A DNA stretch of 64,000 bases from Sinomonas sp. ASV322 (GCF_030908245.1 NZ_JAVFJJ010000002.1:62001-126000); one strand, 5' to 3'. Numbered from the stretch's first letter, positions 31,817-40,624 are shown. The notes: generated by a model from the letters alone, not told the origin. Translations and numbers: made by a program.

Positions 31817-33195
31817 GCGCGGGCCTCCGCGCCGTTCGGGGCGGCCTCTGCGCGGGCGGCGTCCGCGGTGTCGAGCGCATGGAGCGATGCGCCGCGCGTC
31901 TCCCGAAGGGCGATGACGGCCACGGTCGTGATGATGCCCGCGATGAGCAGATAGAGCGCCGTCGGCCACCATGAGCCGGTCGACTTGAGCCATTCGGTCG
32001 CGAAGACGGGCGCGAGCGAGCCCGCGACGATCGAGGTGACCTGGTAGGAGATCGAGACCCCGGAGTAGCGCATGCGGGTCGGGAACATCTCCGCCATGAT
32101 GGCGGGCTGGCCCGCGTACATGAGGGCGTGGAACACGAGGCCGACGATGATCGTCAGGAGGATGACCCACGTCTCCTTCGTGCCGAACGCGGGGAACGCC
32201 CAGAAGCCCCACGTCCCGCCGAGGACCGCGCCGGCGAGGTAGACCGGCTTGCGTCCGACGCGGTCCGCGACACGGCCCACGATCGGGATGACGATGAAGT
32301 GGCACACGTGGGCTATGGCGATGACGCCGAGGATCGCGCCCGTGTTCATCTTGAGGCCCGTGCCGAGGTACACGATCGAGAACGTGACCACGAGGTAGTA
32401 CATGATGTTCTCGGCGAAGCGCAGGCCCATGCCGGTCAGAACGCCCCTCGGGTACCGCTTGAGGACCTCGAGGACGCCGTAGCCTGCGGCCTTCTCAGAG
32501 TCGAGCTCGGCCTTCGCCGCTTGGAAGATCGGGGCGTCGGTGATCTTCGTGCGGATGTAGTAGCCCACCAGTACTACGACGGCCGAGAGCCAGAACGCGA
32601 CCCGCCAGCCCCATGCGAGGAAGCCCTCGGCGGGGAGCGTCGTCGTCATGATCCACAGGACCGCGGTCGCGAGGACGTTGCCGACCGGGACGGCTGCCTG
32701 AGGCCACGACGCCCAGAACGCGCGCTGCGAATCCGGCGCATGCTCCGCGACGAGCAGCACCGCGCCGCCCCATTCGCCGCCGAGCGCGAGCCCCTGGACG
32801 AAGCGGAGGGTGACCAGCAGGATGGGGGCCCACACGCCGATCTGCTGGTACGTCGGGAGGCAGCCCATGAGGACGGTCGCGACGCCGATGAGCATGATCG
32901 TGATCTGCAGGGTCTGCTTGCGGCCAAGACGGTCGCCGATCTGTCCGAAGACGATTCCGCCGAGCGGGCGGGCCACGAATCCGACGGCGTACGTGAGGAA
33001 TGCGGCAATGATCGCGTCGTACTCGTTGCCCATCTTCGGCAGAAGGACCTTGTTGAAGACGATCGTCGACGCCGTCGCGTACAGGAAGAAGTCGTACCAC
33101 TCGACGACCGTCCCGGCCATCGACGCGGAGACAATCTTCGTGAGTAGCGATCTGTCGACGGCGACGACGCCGCCCGAGCGCTGCGTTGAGCTCAT
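31813..33195 (-). CDS. MHS-family major facilitator transporter
   Basis: A 460-residue proton symporter of the metabolite:H+ symporter group, twelve membrane segments. Diagnostic N-terminus SMAGTVVEWYDFFLYATAS, then the loop GQIGDRLGRKQTL and RFVQGLALGGEWGGA. Start ATG at 33195 follows GGAGGG. Relatives carry organic acids, proline/betaine or shikimate; here the coupled hydroxybutyrate dehydrogenase suggests a carboxylate. Divergent from a LysR regulator. Confidence 0.9.
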   Translation of the reverse strand: MSSTQRSGGVVAVDRSLLTKIVSASMAGTVVEWYDFFLYATASTIVFNKVLLPKMGNEYDAIIAAFLTYAVGFVARPLGGIVFGQIGDRLGRKQTLQITIMLIGVATVLMGCLPTYQQIGVWAPILLVTLRFVQGLALGGEWGGAVLLVAEHAPDSQRAFWASWPQAAVPVGNVLATAVLWIMTTTLPAEGFLAWGWRVAFWLSAVVVLVGYYIRTKITDAPIFQAAKAELDSEKAAGYGVLEVLKRYPRGVLTGMGLRFAENIMYYLVVTFSIVYLGTGLKMNTGAILGVIAIAHVCHFIVIPIVGRVADRVGRKPVYLAGAVLGGTWGFWAFPAFGTKETWVILLTIIVGLVFHALMYAGQPAIMAEMFPTRMRYSGVSISYQVTSIVAGSLAPVFATEWLKSTGSWWPTALYLLIAGIITTVAVIALRETRGASLHALDTADAARAEAAPNGAEARA

Positions 33196-33261
33196 GGTTC
33201 CCTCCGGTGTCTGCTGTGACACTGCACCGTGGCCCTGTGATGCGGACCACTCGAACTCTGT

Positions 33262-33314
33262 CAGTATCCTTGCGCAAATTTGTCGCATCAATGACCAGTA
33301 CCGCAGGGATACTG
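33262..33314. promoter_or_regulatory. Dyad elements between MHS transporter and LysR gene
   Basis: CAGTATCC (33262-33269) and GGATACTG (33307-33314) are an 8-bp perfect inverted repeat with a 37-bp interior. Inside it lies the palindrome CAAATTTG (33275-33282), flanked by TGCG and CGCA. GTGCAAATCTGCAG follows at about 33313. Such nested sites are usual for LysR proteins controlling a divergent target. Confidence 0.55.
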
Positions 33315-33359
33315 TGCAAATCTGCAGATTCTTCCGGCGCGCGGGGCTACATTGAGTCC

Positions 33360-34301
33360 ATGACGACGGCGTCCCCCTCCCCCGATCAGCTCCTCGTGCT
33401 CCTCGAGGTCTCGCGGGCGGGCAAATTCACGACGGCGGGCGAAACCCTCGGCCTCAACCACACGACCATCGCGCGCAAGATCGCGGCCCTCGAGAAGGCC
33501 CTCGGCGGCCGGGTCCTCGCCCGCGCCGCCGGCGGCTGGGAGCTCACGCCCCTCGGCGAGCGCGCGGTGGGCGTCGCGACCCAGGTCGCGGACGCCGTCG
33601 CCCGCTTGGCGCCCGGCGCGGACGACCCGGTCACCGGCGTTGTGCGCATGACCGCGACGGACGGCTTCAGCGCGTACATCGCCTCCCCCGCCGTCGCCGA
33701 GCTGCGCCGGGAGCACCTGGGACTGGCCGTCGAACTCGTCACGGTGACGCGACGGGCGCTCCAGCAGCGCTCGGGCGTTGACATCGAGGTCGTCGTGGGC
33801 GAGCCGCAGGTGCATCGGGCCGAGGCGATCCGGCTCGGCGAATACACGCTCGGGATGTACGCATCCCGCGAGTACCTTGCACGGCACGGCACGCCGCGGA
33901 CCCCGGAGGAGCTCGCGCGGCACGGCCTCGTGTACTTCGTCGACTCGATGCTCCAAGTCGACGACCTCGACGCGCCTCGCCGCCTCGCCCCCGAAATGCG
34001 GGACGGGCTCACCTCAACGAACGTGTTCGTGCACGTCGAGGCGACGCGGGCGGGCGCGGGGGTCGGCTTCCTGCCGTGCTTCATGGCCGATCGGCACCCC
34101 GACCTCGTTCGCCTCCTGCCCGACTATTTCCGGGAGCAGCTTCCGTACTGGATGGTCGTCCGGCCGGACGCGATGCGGCAGCCGGCGGTCGCCGCCGTCG
34201 TTGGCGCCCTCCGGCGGAAGGTGGCGGAGTTGCGGCCCTTGCTCATGGGCACGCCGCGCAGGGGCGCGGTCGACGACGACGGGACCGACGACGGCGCGTG
34301 A
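33360..34301 (+). CDS. LysR-family transcriptional regulator
   Basis: A 313-residue regulator with N-terminal winged helix (LLVLLEVSRAGKFTTAGETL, NHTTIARKIAALEKALG) and a periplasmic-binding-like effector domain. The ATG at 33360 follows TACATT by six bases, so the transcript is probably leaderless; no ribosome site is visible. Likely activator or repressor of the divergent MHS transporter/3-hydroxybutyrate dehydrogenase pair. The tail after residue 295 is acidic and variable. Confidence 0.88.
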   Translation: MTTASPSPDQLLVLLEVSRAGKFTTAGETLGLNHTTIARKIAALEKALGGRVLARAAGGWELTPLGERAVGVATQVADAVARLAPGADDPVTGVVRMTATDGFSAYIASPAVAELRREHLGLAVELVTVTRRALQQRSGVDIEVVVGEPQVHRAEAIRLGEYTLGMYASREYLARHGTPRTPEELARHGLVYFVDSMLQVDDLDAPRRLAPEMRDGLTSTNVFVHVEATRAGAGVGFLPCFMADRHPDLVRLLPDYFREQLPYWMVVRPDAMRQPAVAAVVGALRRKVAELRPLLMGTPRRGAVDDDGTDDGA

Positions 34302-34360
34302 GTGGCCACGCGTGAGGCGAGACCTGGCCAGGTCTCGCCCAACCCGTGGCCAGATCCCGC

Positions 34361-35227
34361 CTACTGGATCCGGTCGCGGCGCGGCTGGCTCTGGCCGATC
34401 CAGGTGCGGGTCCGGGCATCGTCCCAGAAATGCGCCGGGACTCCCCCGCCGAGCAGCCGGCGCGTGAGGGCGGCCGTCCCGTCGATCGGGGTGCTGCTCG
34501 CGGCCATGACGATGTTCCCGAAGCGACGCCCCTTGAGCATTGCCGGATCCGCGACGACCGCCACGCACGGGAACACCTCGGCGATCGAGGCCGCCTCCTC
34601 GCGCGCCGTGACGTGATCCGGCGCGCTGCCGATGTTGGCCACGAAGAGGCCGTCGGCGGCGAGGAGGCGGGCGGAGGCCTGGACGAATTCGACCGTCGAA
34701 AGGCTGTAAGGGGTCCGCGAGCCCGCGAAGACGTCGCGGACCACGAGGTCTCGCGTGCCGGGCGTGAGCGACTCGGTGACGGCGCGGGCCTCCCCCACGC
34801 GGAGGCGGAGGAATGGCGCCCTCGGGAGGTCGAACCACTCACGCACATACTCGGCAAGCTGCCCATCGAGTTCGACGACGACCTGCCGCGCGTCCGGGTA
34901 GGCGGCCGCGAGGTAGCGGGGGATCGAGCATCCGCCCCCACCCTGATGCAACGCGCGAAGCTGATCCGTCGCCTCGGGCGGGAACCGGTCCTCCACGAGG
35001 GCGACGATCCACCGCATGTACTCGAAATCGAGGCGAAGCGGGTTGCTCAGCACGACGTGCGAACTCTGGACCCCGTTGATCTTGAGGAGCCAGCCGTCGG
35101 GCGAATCGCCGTCGAGGATGAGCTCCGCGGTGCCGGTGTCGATCGGGTACAGGCCCGGCGCCGGCCCGTTGGACGGAGAACTCGGGCGCCCGCGCCGGCT
35201 CGAGCCTCCCGTGCGACCAGCGCTCAT
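34361..35227 (-). CDS. Spermidine-synthase-like (aminopropyltransferase-fold) protein
   Basis: A 288-residue Rossmann-fold protein of the polyamine-synthase/SAM-methyltransferase superfamily. Seen: HQGGGGCSIPRYLAAAYPDA (nucleotide loop), VVVELDGQLAEYVREWF with the ribose-binding acidic residue, and DLVVRDVFAGSRTPYSLSTV in the position of the active-site Asp loop. Actinobacterial members of this group are usually stand-alone and of unknown substrate. ATG at 35227 overlaps the GNAT stop (ATGA), so the two genes are coupled. Confidence 0.8.
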   Translation of the reverse strand: MSAGRTGGSSRRGRPSSPSNGPAPGLYPIDTGTAELILDGDSPDGWLLKINGVQSSHVVLSNPLRLDFEYMRWIVALVEDRFPPEATDQLRALHQGGGGCSIPRYLAAAYPDARQVVVELDGQLAEYVREWFDLPRAPFLRLRVGEARAVTESLTPGTRDLVVRDVFAGSRTPYSLSTVEFVQASARLLAADGLFVANIGSAPDHVTAREEAASIAEVFPCVAVVADPAMLKGRRFGNIVMAASSTPIDGTAALTRRLLGGGVPAHFWDDARTRTWIGQSQPRRDRIQ

Positions 35228-35715
35228 CGCCGCACCATGCGGATCTCGGCGAGCTGCCGCCCGTCGAGCTCGTCGAGCTGCCGCCCGCCGTCGGGTGCGA
35301 ATCCGAGCTTGGAGTAGAACGCGATCGCGCGAGGATTGTCCTCGAACACCCACAGGAACGCCGGTCGGCCTCCGATCACGCGATCCATGAGCGCTTGCGC
35401 AAGGCCAGTGCCGTGGGCCTCGGCGAGGACATACACGGTGTAGACCTGCTCGGCCGTGGGGGCGTCCTGATCGAGGGCCGGCCCGGCTCCTGCCATCCCG
35501 ACGATGCGCCCGCGCGAGCGGCCGACCGCGAAGTGCCGCCCGCCGTCGTCCGCAAGAATGCCGCGCCAGCGCTCGATGCGCGCGGGGTCGCCACCTAGCC
35601 CCGCGAGGAATTCGGCCGAGAGCAGGTGTCCGTACGCCTCGCGCCAGCCCTGGTCCTTGGCCGCGAGGAGCTCTTCGGCGTCCTCGGGCCCGGCGTCGCG
35701 GATCTCGAAGTCCAT
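35224..35715 (-). CDS. GNAT-family N-acetyltransferase
   Basis: A 163-residue acetyltransferase with the usual order: an N-terminal IRDAGPEDAEELLAAKDQGW, a central strand GRIVGMAGAG, the acetyl-CoA loop VLAEAHGTGLAQALMD and the late ENPRAIAFYSKLGFAPDG. Substrate unknown. The ATG at 35715 lies six bases after TAGCGT, pointing to leaderless translation. First gene of a two-gene unit. The 35716-35907 gap upstream repeats CGTGTACGCGT at about 35752 and 35838, otherwise empty. Confidence 0.86.
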   Translation of the reverse strand: MDFEIRDAGPEDAEELLAAKDQGWREAYGHLLSAEFLAGLGGDPARIERWRGILADDGGRHFAVGRSRGRIVGMAGAGPALDQDAPTAEQVYTVYVLAEAHGTGLAQALMDRVIGGRPAFLWVFEDNPRAIAFYSKLGFAPDGGRQLDELDGRQLAEIRMVRR

Positions 35716-35907
35716 GAATCCACGCTACCGGCCCCGACCCCGTGCCGTCGTGTACGCGTTCCGGCGGAGCATCGGCTGCTCGGACAGCGACACACCGGTA
35801 GATCCGTGGCGCCGCGCCGCAACGTGGCGGGTGCCTTCGTGTACGCGTACAGGACGGCACGGGCGGTGCTGGCTAGGGGACGCGGGCGGGAACGCCTGCG
35901 GGACGCG

Positions 35908-36570
35908 TCAGCGGACGACGGCGAGCGCGAAGCCGTCCCAGCCCTTCGAGCCGACGGTCTGGATGACGGTCGCGTCGAACGTCGGCCCGCCGAGGAGCTC
36001 GAGGGCGGCCACGATGCTCGGCGCGTTGGTCTCGTCGCGCGAGGGGTCAAGGAGCGAGCCCTCCCACACTGCGTTGTCCACGACGACGACCGTCCCCGGC
36101 CGCCCGAGCCGCACGGCCCATTCGAGATAGTTCGAATTGTTCTGCTTGTCCGCGTCGATGAACACGAAGTCGTACGGCCCTTCGAGCCGGGGCAGAGTAT
36201 CGAGGGCAGCGCCCACGTGGACGTCGACGCGGTCGCCGAGCCCCGCCGCGGCGAGATTCTCGCGCGCGACGTCGGCGTGCTCAGGCAGGTACTCGAGCGT
36301 GTCGAGATGGCCGTCCTCAGGCAGGGCCTGCGCCATCCACACGGTGCTGAAGCCCGCGAGCGTGCCGATCTCGAGCACGCGCCGCGCCCCGCTGATCTGG
36401 ACGAGGAGCGCCAGGAGCTTCCCCGAGGTCGGCTGGACCTCGATGGGCGGCATCCCGCGCTCGACGGCGGTGCTCAAGGCCCGCTCGTGCTCCGGCCCGG
36501 GCTTGACCACGGTGTCCGTTAGCCAGCGTTCGACGTCGATCCATTCAGGCTGCGCGAGATGCTCGATCAT
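35908..36570 (-). CDS. Class I SAM-dependent O-methyltransferase
   Basis: A 220-residue catechol-O-methyltransferase-like enzyme. SAM motif EIGTLAGFSTVWMAQALP, then LEYLPEHADVARENLAAAGL, the metal-binding DFVFIDADKQNNSNYLEWA and VVVVDNAVWEG. Length and motifs fit the cation-dependent O-methyltransferase family 3. No ribosome site is evident; the start is preceded by GAGACTGGCCGC, almost identical to the sequence before the next gene upstream (36971). Acceptor substrate unknown. Confidence 0.88.
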   Translation of the reverse strand: MIEHLAQPEWIDVERWLTDTVVKPGPEHERALSTAVERGMPPIEVQPTSGKLLALLVQISGARRVLEIGTLAGFSTVWMAQALPEDGHLDTLEYLPEHADVARENLAAAGLGDRVDVHVGAALDTLPRLEGPYDFVFIDADKQNNSNYLEWAVRLGRPGTVVVVDNAVWEGSLLDPSRDETNAPSIVAALELLGGPTFDATVIQTVGSKGWDGFALAVVR

Positions 36571-36611
36571 GCGGCCAGTCTCACCCGCGCGGGCTCGCCG
36601 TGGGAAGGGGC

Positions 36612-36971
36612 TCAGCCGCGCTGCTCGGCGATCGCCCGCTCAAGGCGTTCGACCTTGCCGTCGAGCTCGCCCGTGTGCCCGGGCCGGATGTCCGCCTTGA
36701 GCACGAGGGAAACCCGCGAGCCGTAGCGGCCAACTGCCTCCGTGGCCCGCTTGACGACGTCCATGACCTCGTCCCATTCGCCCTCGATCTCGGTGAACAT
36801 CGAGCTTGTCCGGTTCGGGACGCCAGATTCGCGCACGATCGTCACGGCGGCGGCCACGGCGTCGTGCACTGAATCCGACGAAAACGACGAAGCCGGGGAA
36901 GCAGACGACGCCGAGTGCCCGGCCTCCGCTGGGCGCTCGCCGGACGGGGCGACGGAGAAGGCAACGATCAT
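36612..36971 (-). CDS. MTH1187/YkoF-type thiamine-binding-like protein
   Basis: A 119-residue protein of the MTH1187 family (formerly DUF77): an N-terminal strand IVAFSVAPSG, then VHDAVAAAVTIVRESGVPNR, SSMFTEIEGEWDEVMDVVKR and the C-terminal VSLVLKADIRPGHTGELDGK. Members bind thiamine or related molecules; the role is unsettled. A Ser/Ala-rich insertion (residues 19-34) separates the first strand from the first helix and is unusual. Start ATG at 36971 lies just after GAGACTGGTCGC. Confidence 0.83.
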   Translation of the reverse strand: MIVAFSVAPSGERPAEAGHSASSASPASSFSSDSVHDAVAAAVTIVRESGVPNRTSSMFTEIEGEWDEVMDVVKRATEAVGRYGSRVSLVLKADIRPGHTGELDGKVERLERAIAEQRG

Positions 36972-37093
36972 GCGACCAGTCTCGCACGGGCCGCGGGGGC
37001 CGCCAGCCACATAGTCGCGCGAAAAATGCCGCATTCCCGTGTGGGACGCTTCACATGAACGAAACCGTTACTCTCGGTAGATACGGTGTAGGC

Positions 37094-37720
37094 ATGCAGT
37101 ACGAAGGAGCGTGGCGGAAGCCCATGCGCGCGGATGCGGCCCGCAACATCGAGAAGATCATCACAGCGGCGCTCGAATGCTTCCGCGAGGAAGGCCCGCA
37201 CGTCTCGCTCAAGGCCGTGGCCGATCGGGCCGGCGTGGGCCCGGCGACGCTCTTCCGCAACTTCGCCGACAAGGACGAGCTCGTCCTCGCGGCCATCGAA
37301 CGGCAGATCAAGCTCAAGGTCGAGCCGGTGGCCGAGCAGGCGCTCGCGAATCCGGACGCGGCGGCCGGGCTCGTCGAGGTCCTCGGCGCGGTCATGCAGG
37401 TCGCGAACGAAGAACATCATCTGCTTTCCGCCGTCGCAGGCCGGCGCCAGCTCCTCGTCGGGCTCGCGGGCAAGCTCATCGAGTCCCTGGGGATCCTCCT
37501 CAATCGCGGGCAGGAACAGGGGACGCTCCGCGAGGAACTGCGGCTCCTCGACATGGTTCGGCTCGTTGCCATGCTCATCGGCGTCGGGGACACCGTGGCG
37601 CCGGGGTCGACGGCGTGGACACGCTATGTCGCACTCGTCGAGGACGCGATCCGCACGCATCGCGAGCCGCGCCCGCTACCACCTCTCGAGGCAATTCCCG
37701 AGGTCGACCTTCCACTCTGA
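37094..37720 (+). CDS. TetR-family transcriptional regulator
   Basis: About 208 residues. The DNA-binding domain begins with MRADAARNIEKIITAALECF and includes VADRAGVGPATLFRNFADKD. The start is uncertain: ATGs at 37055, 37094 and 37124 are all in frame. I use 37094; 37124 has GGAAG close by and is also plausible, while the stretch before 37094 (GAAACCGTTACTCTCGGTAG) looks more like an operator than coding sequence. Divergent from the thiamine-binding-like gene. Target unknown. Confidence 0.84.
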   Translation: MQYEGAWRKPMRADAARNIEKIITAALECFREEGPHVSLKAVADRAGVGPATLFRNFADKDELVLAAIERQIKLKVEPVAEQALANPDAAAGLVEVLGAVMQVANEEHHLLSAVAGRRQLLVGLAGKLIESLGILLNRGQEQGTLREELRLLDMVRLVAMLIGVGDTVAPGSTAWTRYVALVEDAIRTHREPRPLPPLEAIPEVDLPL

Positions 37721-37801
37721 CACGATCCTTCACCCGCGACAGGGAGAATGTTCACCTCAACCTGTCGCCAAAAGTCCAATCCTGCGACTAATGTCTCGCT
37801 C

Positions 37802-38398
37802 ATGCACCTTATGAGTACATACAACGACAGCGCCGCGAGCGCGGCCGCCATGGGGATTGCCTTCGTCTCCCTGATCTTCAGCCTCGTCATTGGATTTGCC
37901 GTCACGGGCCTCGTCTTGATGGGGGTCTTCCGAAAGGCCGGCAAGCCCACGTGGGCTGCGTTCGTTCCCTACTACAACGTCTACCTCCTCCTCGACATCG
38001 TCGGCCGCCCGTCCTGGTGGATCTGGCTCTACGTCGGCGCCTCGGTCTTGGCCTTCATCCCGTTCATCGGCTTCCTCGCGTGGATCGGCGTGCTCGTCCT
38101 CCAGATCTTCGTCATGAACGATCTCGCGAAGTCCTTCGGCAAGGACACCGCGTGGACGGTCGGCCTCGTCCTCCTGCCTGTCGTCTTCGTCTCGATCCTC
38201 GGCTACGGCCAGTCGCCGTACCTCGGCCAGGGCGCGCTCATGGGCCCGCAGGCCCAGGGGTTCTACGGCCAGCAGCAGGGCTACCAGGCGCCGCCGCAGC
38301 AGTATGGCCAGCAGCCGCAGCAGGGTTACCAGCCCCCGCAGCAGTACGGCCAGCAGCCGCCGCAGCAGCCGGGCGAGCCCGGGGCGCCGCAGCAGTAA
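37802..38398 (+). CDS. DUF5684 membrane protein with Gln/Tyr-rich tail
   Basis: 198 residues. The N-terminal two-thirds match DUF5684: a first helix, GVFRKAGKPTWAAFVPYYNV, LLDIVGRPSWWIWLYVG, and NDLAKSFGKDTAWTVGLVLL. From about residue 150 the tail is a repeat of QQYGQQP-like units, low in complexity and probably disordered in the cytoplasm or outside. ATG at 37802 lies seven bases after TAATGT (leaderless start likely). Function unknown; convergent with AzlD across a branched hairpin. Confidence 0.85.
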   Translation: MHLMSTYNDSAASAAAMGIAFVSLIFSLVIGFAVTGLVLMGVFRKAGKPTWAAFVPYYNVYLLLDIVGRPSWWIWLYVGASVLAFIPFIGFLAWIGVLVLQIFVMNDLAKSFGKDTAWTVGLVLLPVVFVSILGYGQSPYLGQGALMGPQAQGFYGQQQGYQAPPQQYGQQPQQGYQPPQQYGQQPPQQPGEPGAPQQ

Positions 38399-38422
38399 CC
38401 CCTTTCGACCAGGCATTCTCAA

Positions 38423-38473
38423 CGGCCCCGGCGGGCCTTGGCGGTTCGGTACCGCCAGCTCTCGCCGGGGCCG
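38423..38473. terminator. Branched bidirectional terminator
   Basis: CGGCCCCGGCG (38423-38433) pairs with CGCCGGGGCCG (38463-38473), and inside it TGGCGGT pairs with ACCGCCA around TCGGT. It lies between the convergent DUF5684 and azlD genes. Confidence 0.7.
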
Positions 38474-38494
38474 CAGTCTTTCACGCGAGCGGGA

Positions 38495-38806
38495 TCAGCC
38501 CCAGCCGATGAGGCGCAGTCCGGCGGCCGCAGCCGCGCCCACCAGGACGACGACGAGGAACGGCGCCCGGAGCACGAGGGCGACGGCGGCGGCGGCCAGA
38601 GCGCCGAGGCGGGCGTCGACCGCGATCGCCTGCCCGTGCGCGACGGCGTTGACCGCCGTGAGGGAGGCGAGGAGCCCGATCGTCATGGTTCCCGCGATGC
38701 GGGTCATGCGCTCGTTCTCCATCCAGCGCCGCGGCAGGAGATAGCCCAGAAGCTTGATCGCATACGCGGCACCGCTCGCGAGGATGACCCACGCCCAGAG
38801 GTTCAT
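38495..38806 (-). CDS. azlD: AzlD-type small subunit of branched-chain amino-acid exporter
   Basis: A 103-residue membrane protein with about four helices, typical AzlD length. Features: WVILASGAAYAIKLLGYLLP, then MTIGLLASLTAVNAVAHGQA, then VALVLRAPFLVVVLVGAAAA. It pairs with AzlC to export branched-chain amino acids or analogues (established for the family). Start ATG overlaps the azlC stop (ATGA), so the two are coupled. Confidence 0.88.
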   Translation of the reverse strand: MNLWAWVILASGAAYAIKLLGYLLPRRWMENERMTRIAGTMTIGLLASLTAVNAVAHGQAIAVDARLGALAAAAVALVLRAPFLVVVLVGAAAAAGLRLIGWG

Positions 38807-39651
38807 TCGGCGTCGCCCTCCGCCCGCGCGTCGCGCGCGTCTCGGGGCTCGTGCGCGGTCTCGCGCCCCCTATGGCCGTAGGGGTCCACATCGGGCTCGA
38901 GACCTTCGACCTCAAGGGGACGCCCCGCCGTCGCCCGCGCGTGGCTCACCCACCCGAGGACGGCGGCGACGAACGCCGCCACGAGAATCGGGACGCCGGG
39001 CGGGACGAAGGGGACGGCAAGAACCGTTGCGAGCGCACAGACGACGGCGATCGCGGCGGGTTCGCGGCCTTTGAGGCGTGGCCACAGGAGGCCGAGGAAT
39101 GCGGCCACGGCCGCGCCGTCGAGCCCCCATTGCTTCGGGTCGCCGAGCGCGTTGCCGGCGAACGCACCGACGGCGGTGAAGATGTTCCACAGGACGTAGA
39201 TCCCGAGGCCCGCGGTCCAGAATCCGCGCCGCTGCTCGAGCCGCTCGCGCTGGCCCGAGGCTGTCGCGGTCGACTCGTCGATCGTGACCTGCGCCACGGC
39301 GAATCGACGCCAGCCGCGGGGCGCGAGCATCGCGTTGAGCTGCATCCCATAAACCGCGTTGCGGATCCCGAGGAGCGTCGCTGCCGCGGCGGCCGCCGCA
39401 CCCGCGCCGCCTCCGCCGACGACGCCGATGAAGGCGAACTGCGAGCCGCCCGTGAACATGAGCAGGCTCAGGGCGATCGTCTGGAGAATGCTCAGGCCTG
39501 ACGCGACCCCGAGCGCGCCGAACGAGACCCCGTAGAGGCCCGTCGCGACGGCGATGGACAGCCCGACCCGGAACCCAGGTGACGAGCGAAGCGGAACGGG
39601 GGCCGCGCCGTCGTCCGGTCCGCCCGCCCGCTGCGGATGCCCGTCAGACAA
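38803..39651 (-). CDS. azlC: AzlC-type large subunit of branched-chain amino-acid exporter
   Basis: Polytopic membrane protein of about 282 residues. Family landmarks: GLYGVSFGALGVASGLS, LLMFTGGSQFAFIGVVGGG, GIRNAVYGMQLNAML and TIDESTATA. No ATG or GTG lies near the N-terminus; the likely start is the TTG at 39651, which overlaps the end of the upstream phosphodiesterase gene by 8 bp. A hydrophilic tail of about 40 residues after the last helix is longer than usual. Confidence 0.85.
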   Translation of the reverse strand: MSDGHPQRAGGPDDGAAPVPLRSSPGFRVGLSIAVATGLYGVSFGALGVASGLSILQTIALSLLMFTGGSQFAFIGVVGGGGAGAAAAAAATLLGIRNAVYGMQLNAMLAPRGWRRFAVAQVTIDESTATASGQRERLEQRRGFWTAGLGIYVLWNIFTAVGAFAGNALGDPKQWGLDGAAVAAFLGLLWPRLKGREPAAIAVVCALATVLAVPFVPPGVPILVAAFVAAVLGWVSHARATAGRPLEVEGLEPDVDPYGHRGRETAHEPRDARDARAEGDAE

Positions 39652-40519
39652 CGGCCGCGCGCACGCGGTCGAGGACCTCGGCCGGCCGGTTGGTCGTGAT
39701 CTCCTGGATGCCTGTGGCGAGGCAGTGGTCGACGTCCTCGGGCTTATCGACGGTCCACACGCGGAAGCGGCGGCCGTCCGCGAGCCAGTCGCGCACGCGG
39801 TTGGGGTGATTGCGCACGTAGCCGATGCCCGGCCCGGCGATGCCGGCGTGGCCGCCGTCGAGGATCGCCTCGGCCTCGGCCTGCGCGGCCTTGAGCATGT
39901 TCGCGACGGCGCCGCCCGTGAGCCGGCCGAGCGCGAGGTCGGCCCGCACGTCGTCGAGGTGGACGTCGTCAACGAGCATGCACACGTGCTCGGCCGGAAC
40001 GCGATCGAGGAGGTAGCGCACCGCGTCCGCGTCGAAGCTCATGAAACTCACCAGGACATTCCCGAGCTTCGAGGTCCACGCGTCCCAGCCGCGGTCGGCG
40101 AGGATGCCGAGCACGGTGTCCTCGAGCCTGAGCTGGTAGGGGCTCGGGTGCTTGAGCTCGATCGCGAGACCGATCTCGCGCCCGGCGTCCGCGAGGAGGT
40201 CGAGTAACTCCGGCAGCGTGAGGAGCTGCTGGGTCACGGCACCGTACTCGACGGGGATGCGCGCCCCCTTCCACGACGAGAAGTCGAGGTCGCGCAGCTC
40301 GTCGAGGGTACGGTCCGCGACGGGTCCCGTGCCGTTGGACGTGCGGTCAAGGTTGGGGTCGTGGAGCAGGACGACGTGCTGGTCCCGGGTGAGGTGGACG
40401 TCGCATTCGACGCCGTCCGCGCCGTCTGCGATGGCTTGGAGATAGGCGGCGCGCGTGTGTTCGGCGAACTGGGCGCTCGCACCGCGATGGGCGTACACGA
40501 GGGGGCGCTCGGTAGTCAT
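39644..40519 (-). CDS. Glycerophosphodiester phosphodiesterase, UgpQ-like
   Basis: A 291-residue cytoplasmic TIM-barrel enzyme that hydrolyses glycerophosphodiesters to glycerol-3-phosphate and an alcohol. Motifs: YAHRGASAQFAEHTRAAY with catalytic His11, GADGVECDVHLTRD with metal-binding acids, HDPNLDRTSNGTG with the second histidine, and the late FRVWTVDKPEDV. ATG at 40519 lies six bases after TAGCTT, suggesting leaderless translation. It overlaps azlC by 8 bp; the functional link is not obvious. Confidence 0.9.
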   Translation of the reverse strand: MTTERPLVYAHRGASAQFAEHTRAAYLQAIADGADGVECDVHLTRDQHVVLLHDPNLDRTSNGTGPVADRTLDELRDLDFSSWKGARIPVEYGAVTQQLLTLPELLDLLADAGREIGLAIELKHPSPYQLRLEDTVLGILADRGWDAWTSKLGNVLVSFMSFDADAVRYLLDRVPAEHVCMLVDDVHLDDVRADLALGRLTGGAVANMLKAAQAEAEAILDGGHAGIAGPGIGYVRNHPNRVRDWLADGRRFRVWTVDKPEDVDHCLATGIQEITTNRPAEVLDRVRAAVV

Positions 40520-40555
40520 AGTTCTAAGCTAGCCGACTTCCGGGCGCCCCCTCGC

Positions 40556-40620
40556 CGCGCAATTGTCGGGATATGCCGGGTCAAGGGGCTCTGCACCCAG
40601 CACTGTCCGACAATTGCGCG
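40556..40620. terminator. Long inverted repeat after the NCS1 transporter
   Basis: CGCGCAATTGTCGG (40556-40569) and CCGACAATTGCGCG (40607-40620) are a perfect 14-bp inverted repeat with a 37-nt interior, five bases past the transporter stop. Probably a terminator for that gene. Confidence 0.6.
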
Positions 40621-40624
40621 AGGG

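Noticed and set aside
31813-32305. SDR frame fused to upstream sequence
   Set aside because: The longer frame is antiphase over the MHS transporter; the SDR starts at the GTGA overlap with a good GGAGG site.
34361-35860. A 499-residue spermidine-synthase-like fusion
   Set aside because: The extra N-terminal 211 codons overlap the GNAT gene in another frame and are Arg-rich nonsense; the ATG at 35227 couples to the GNAT stop.
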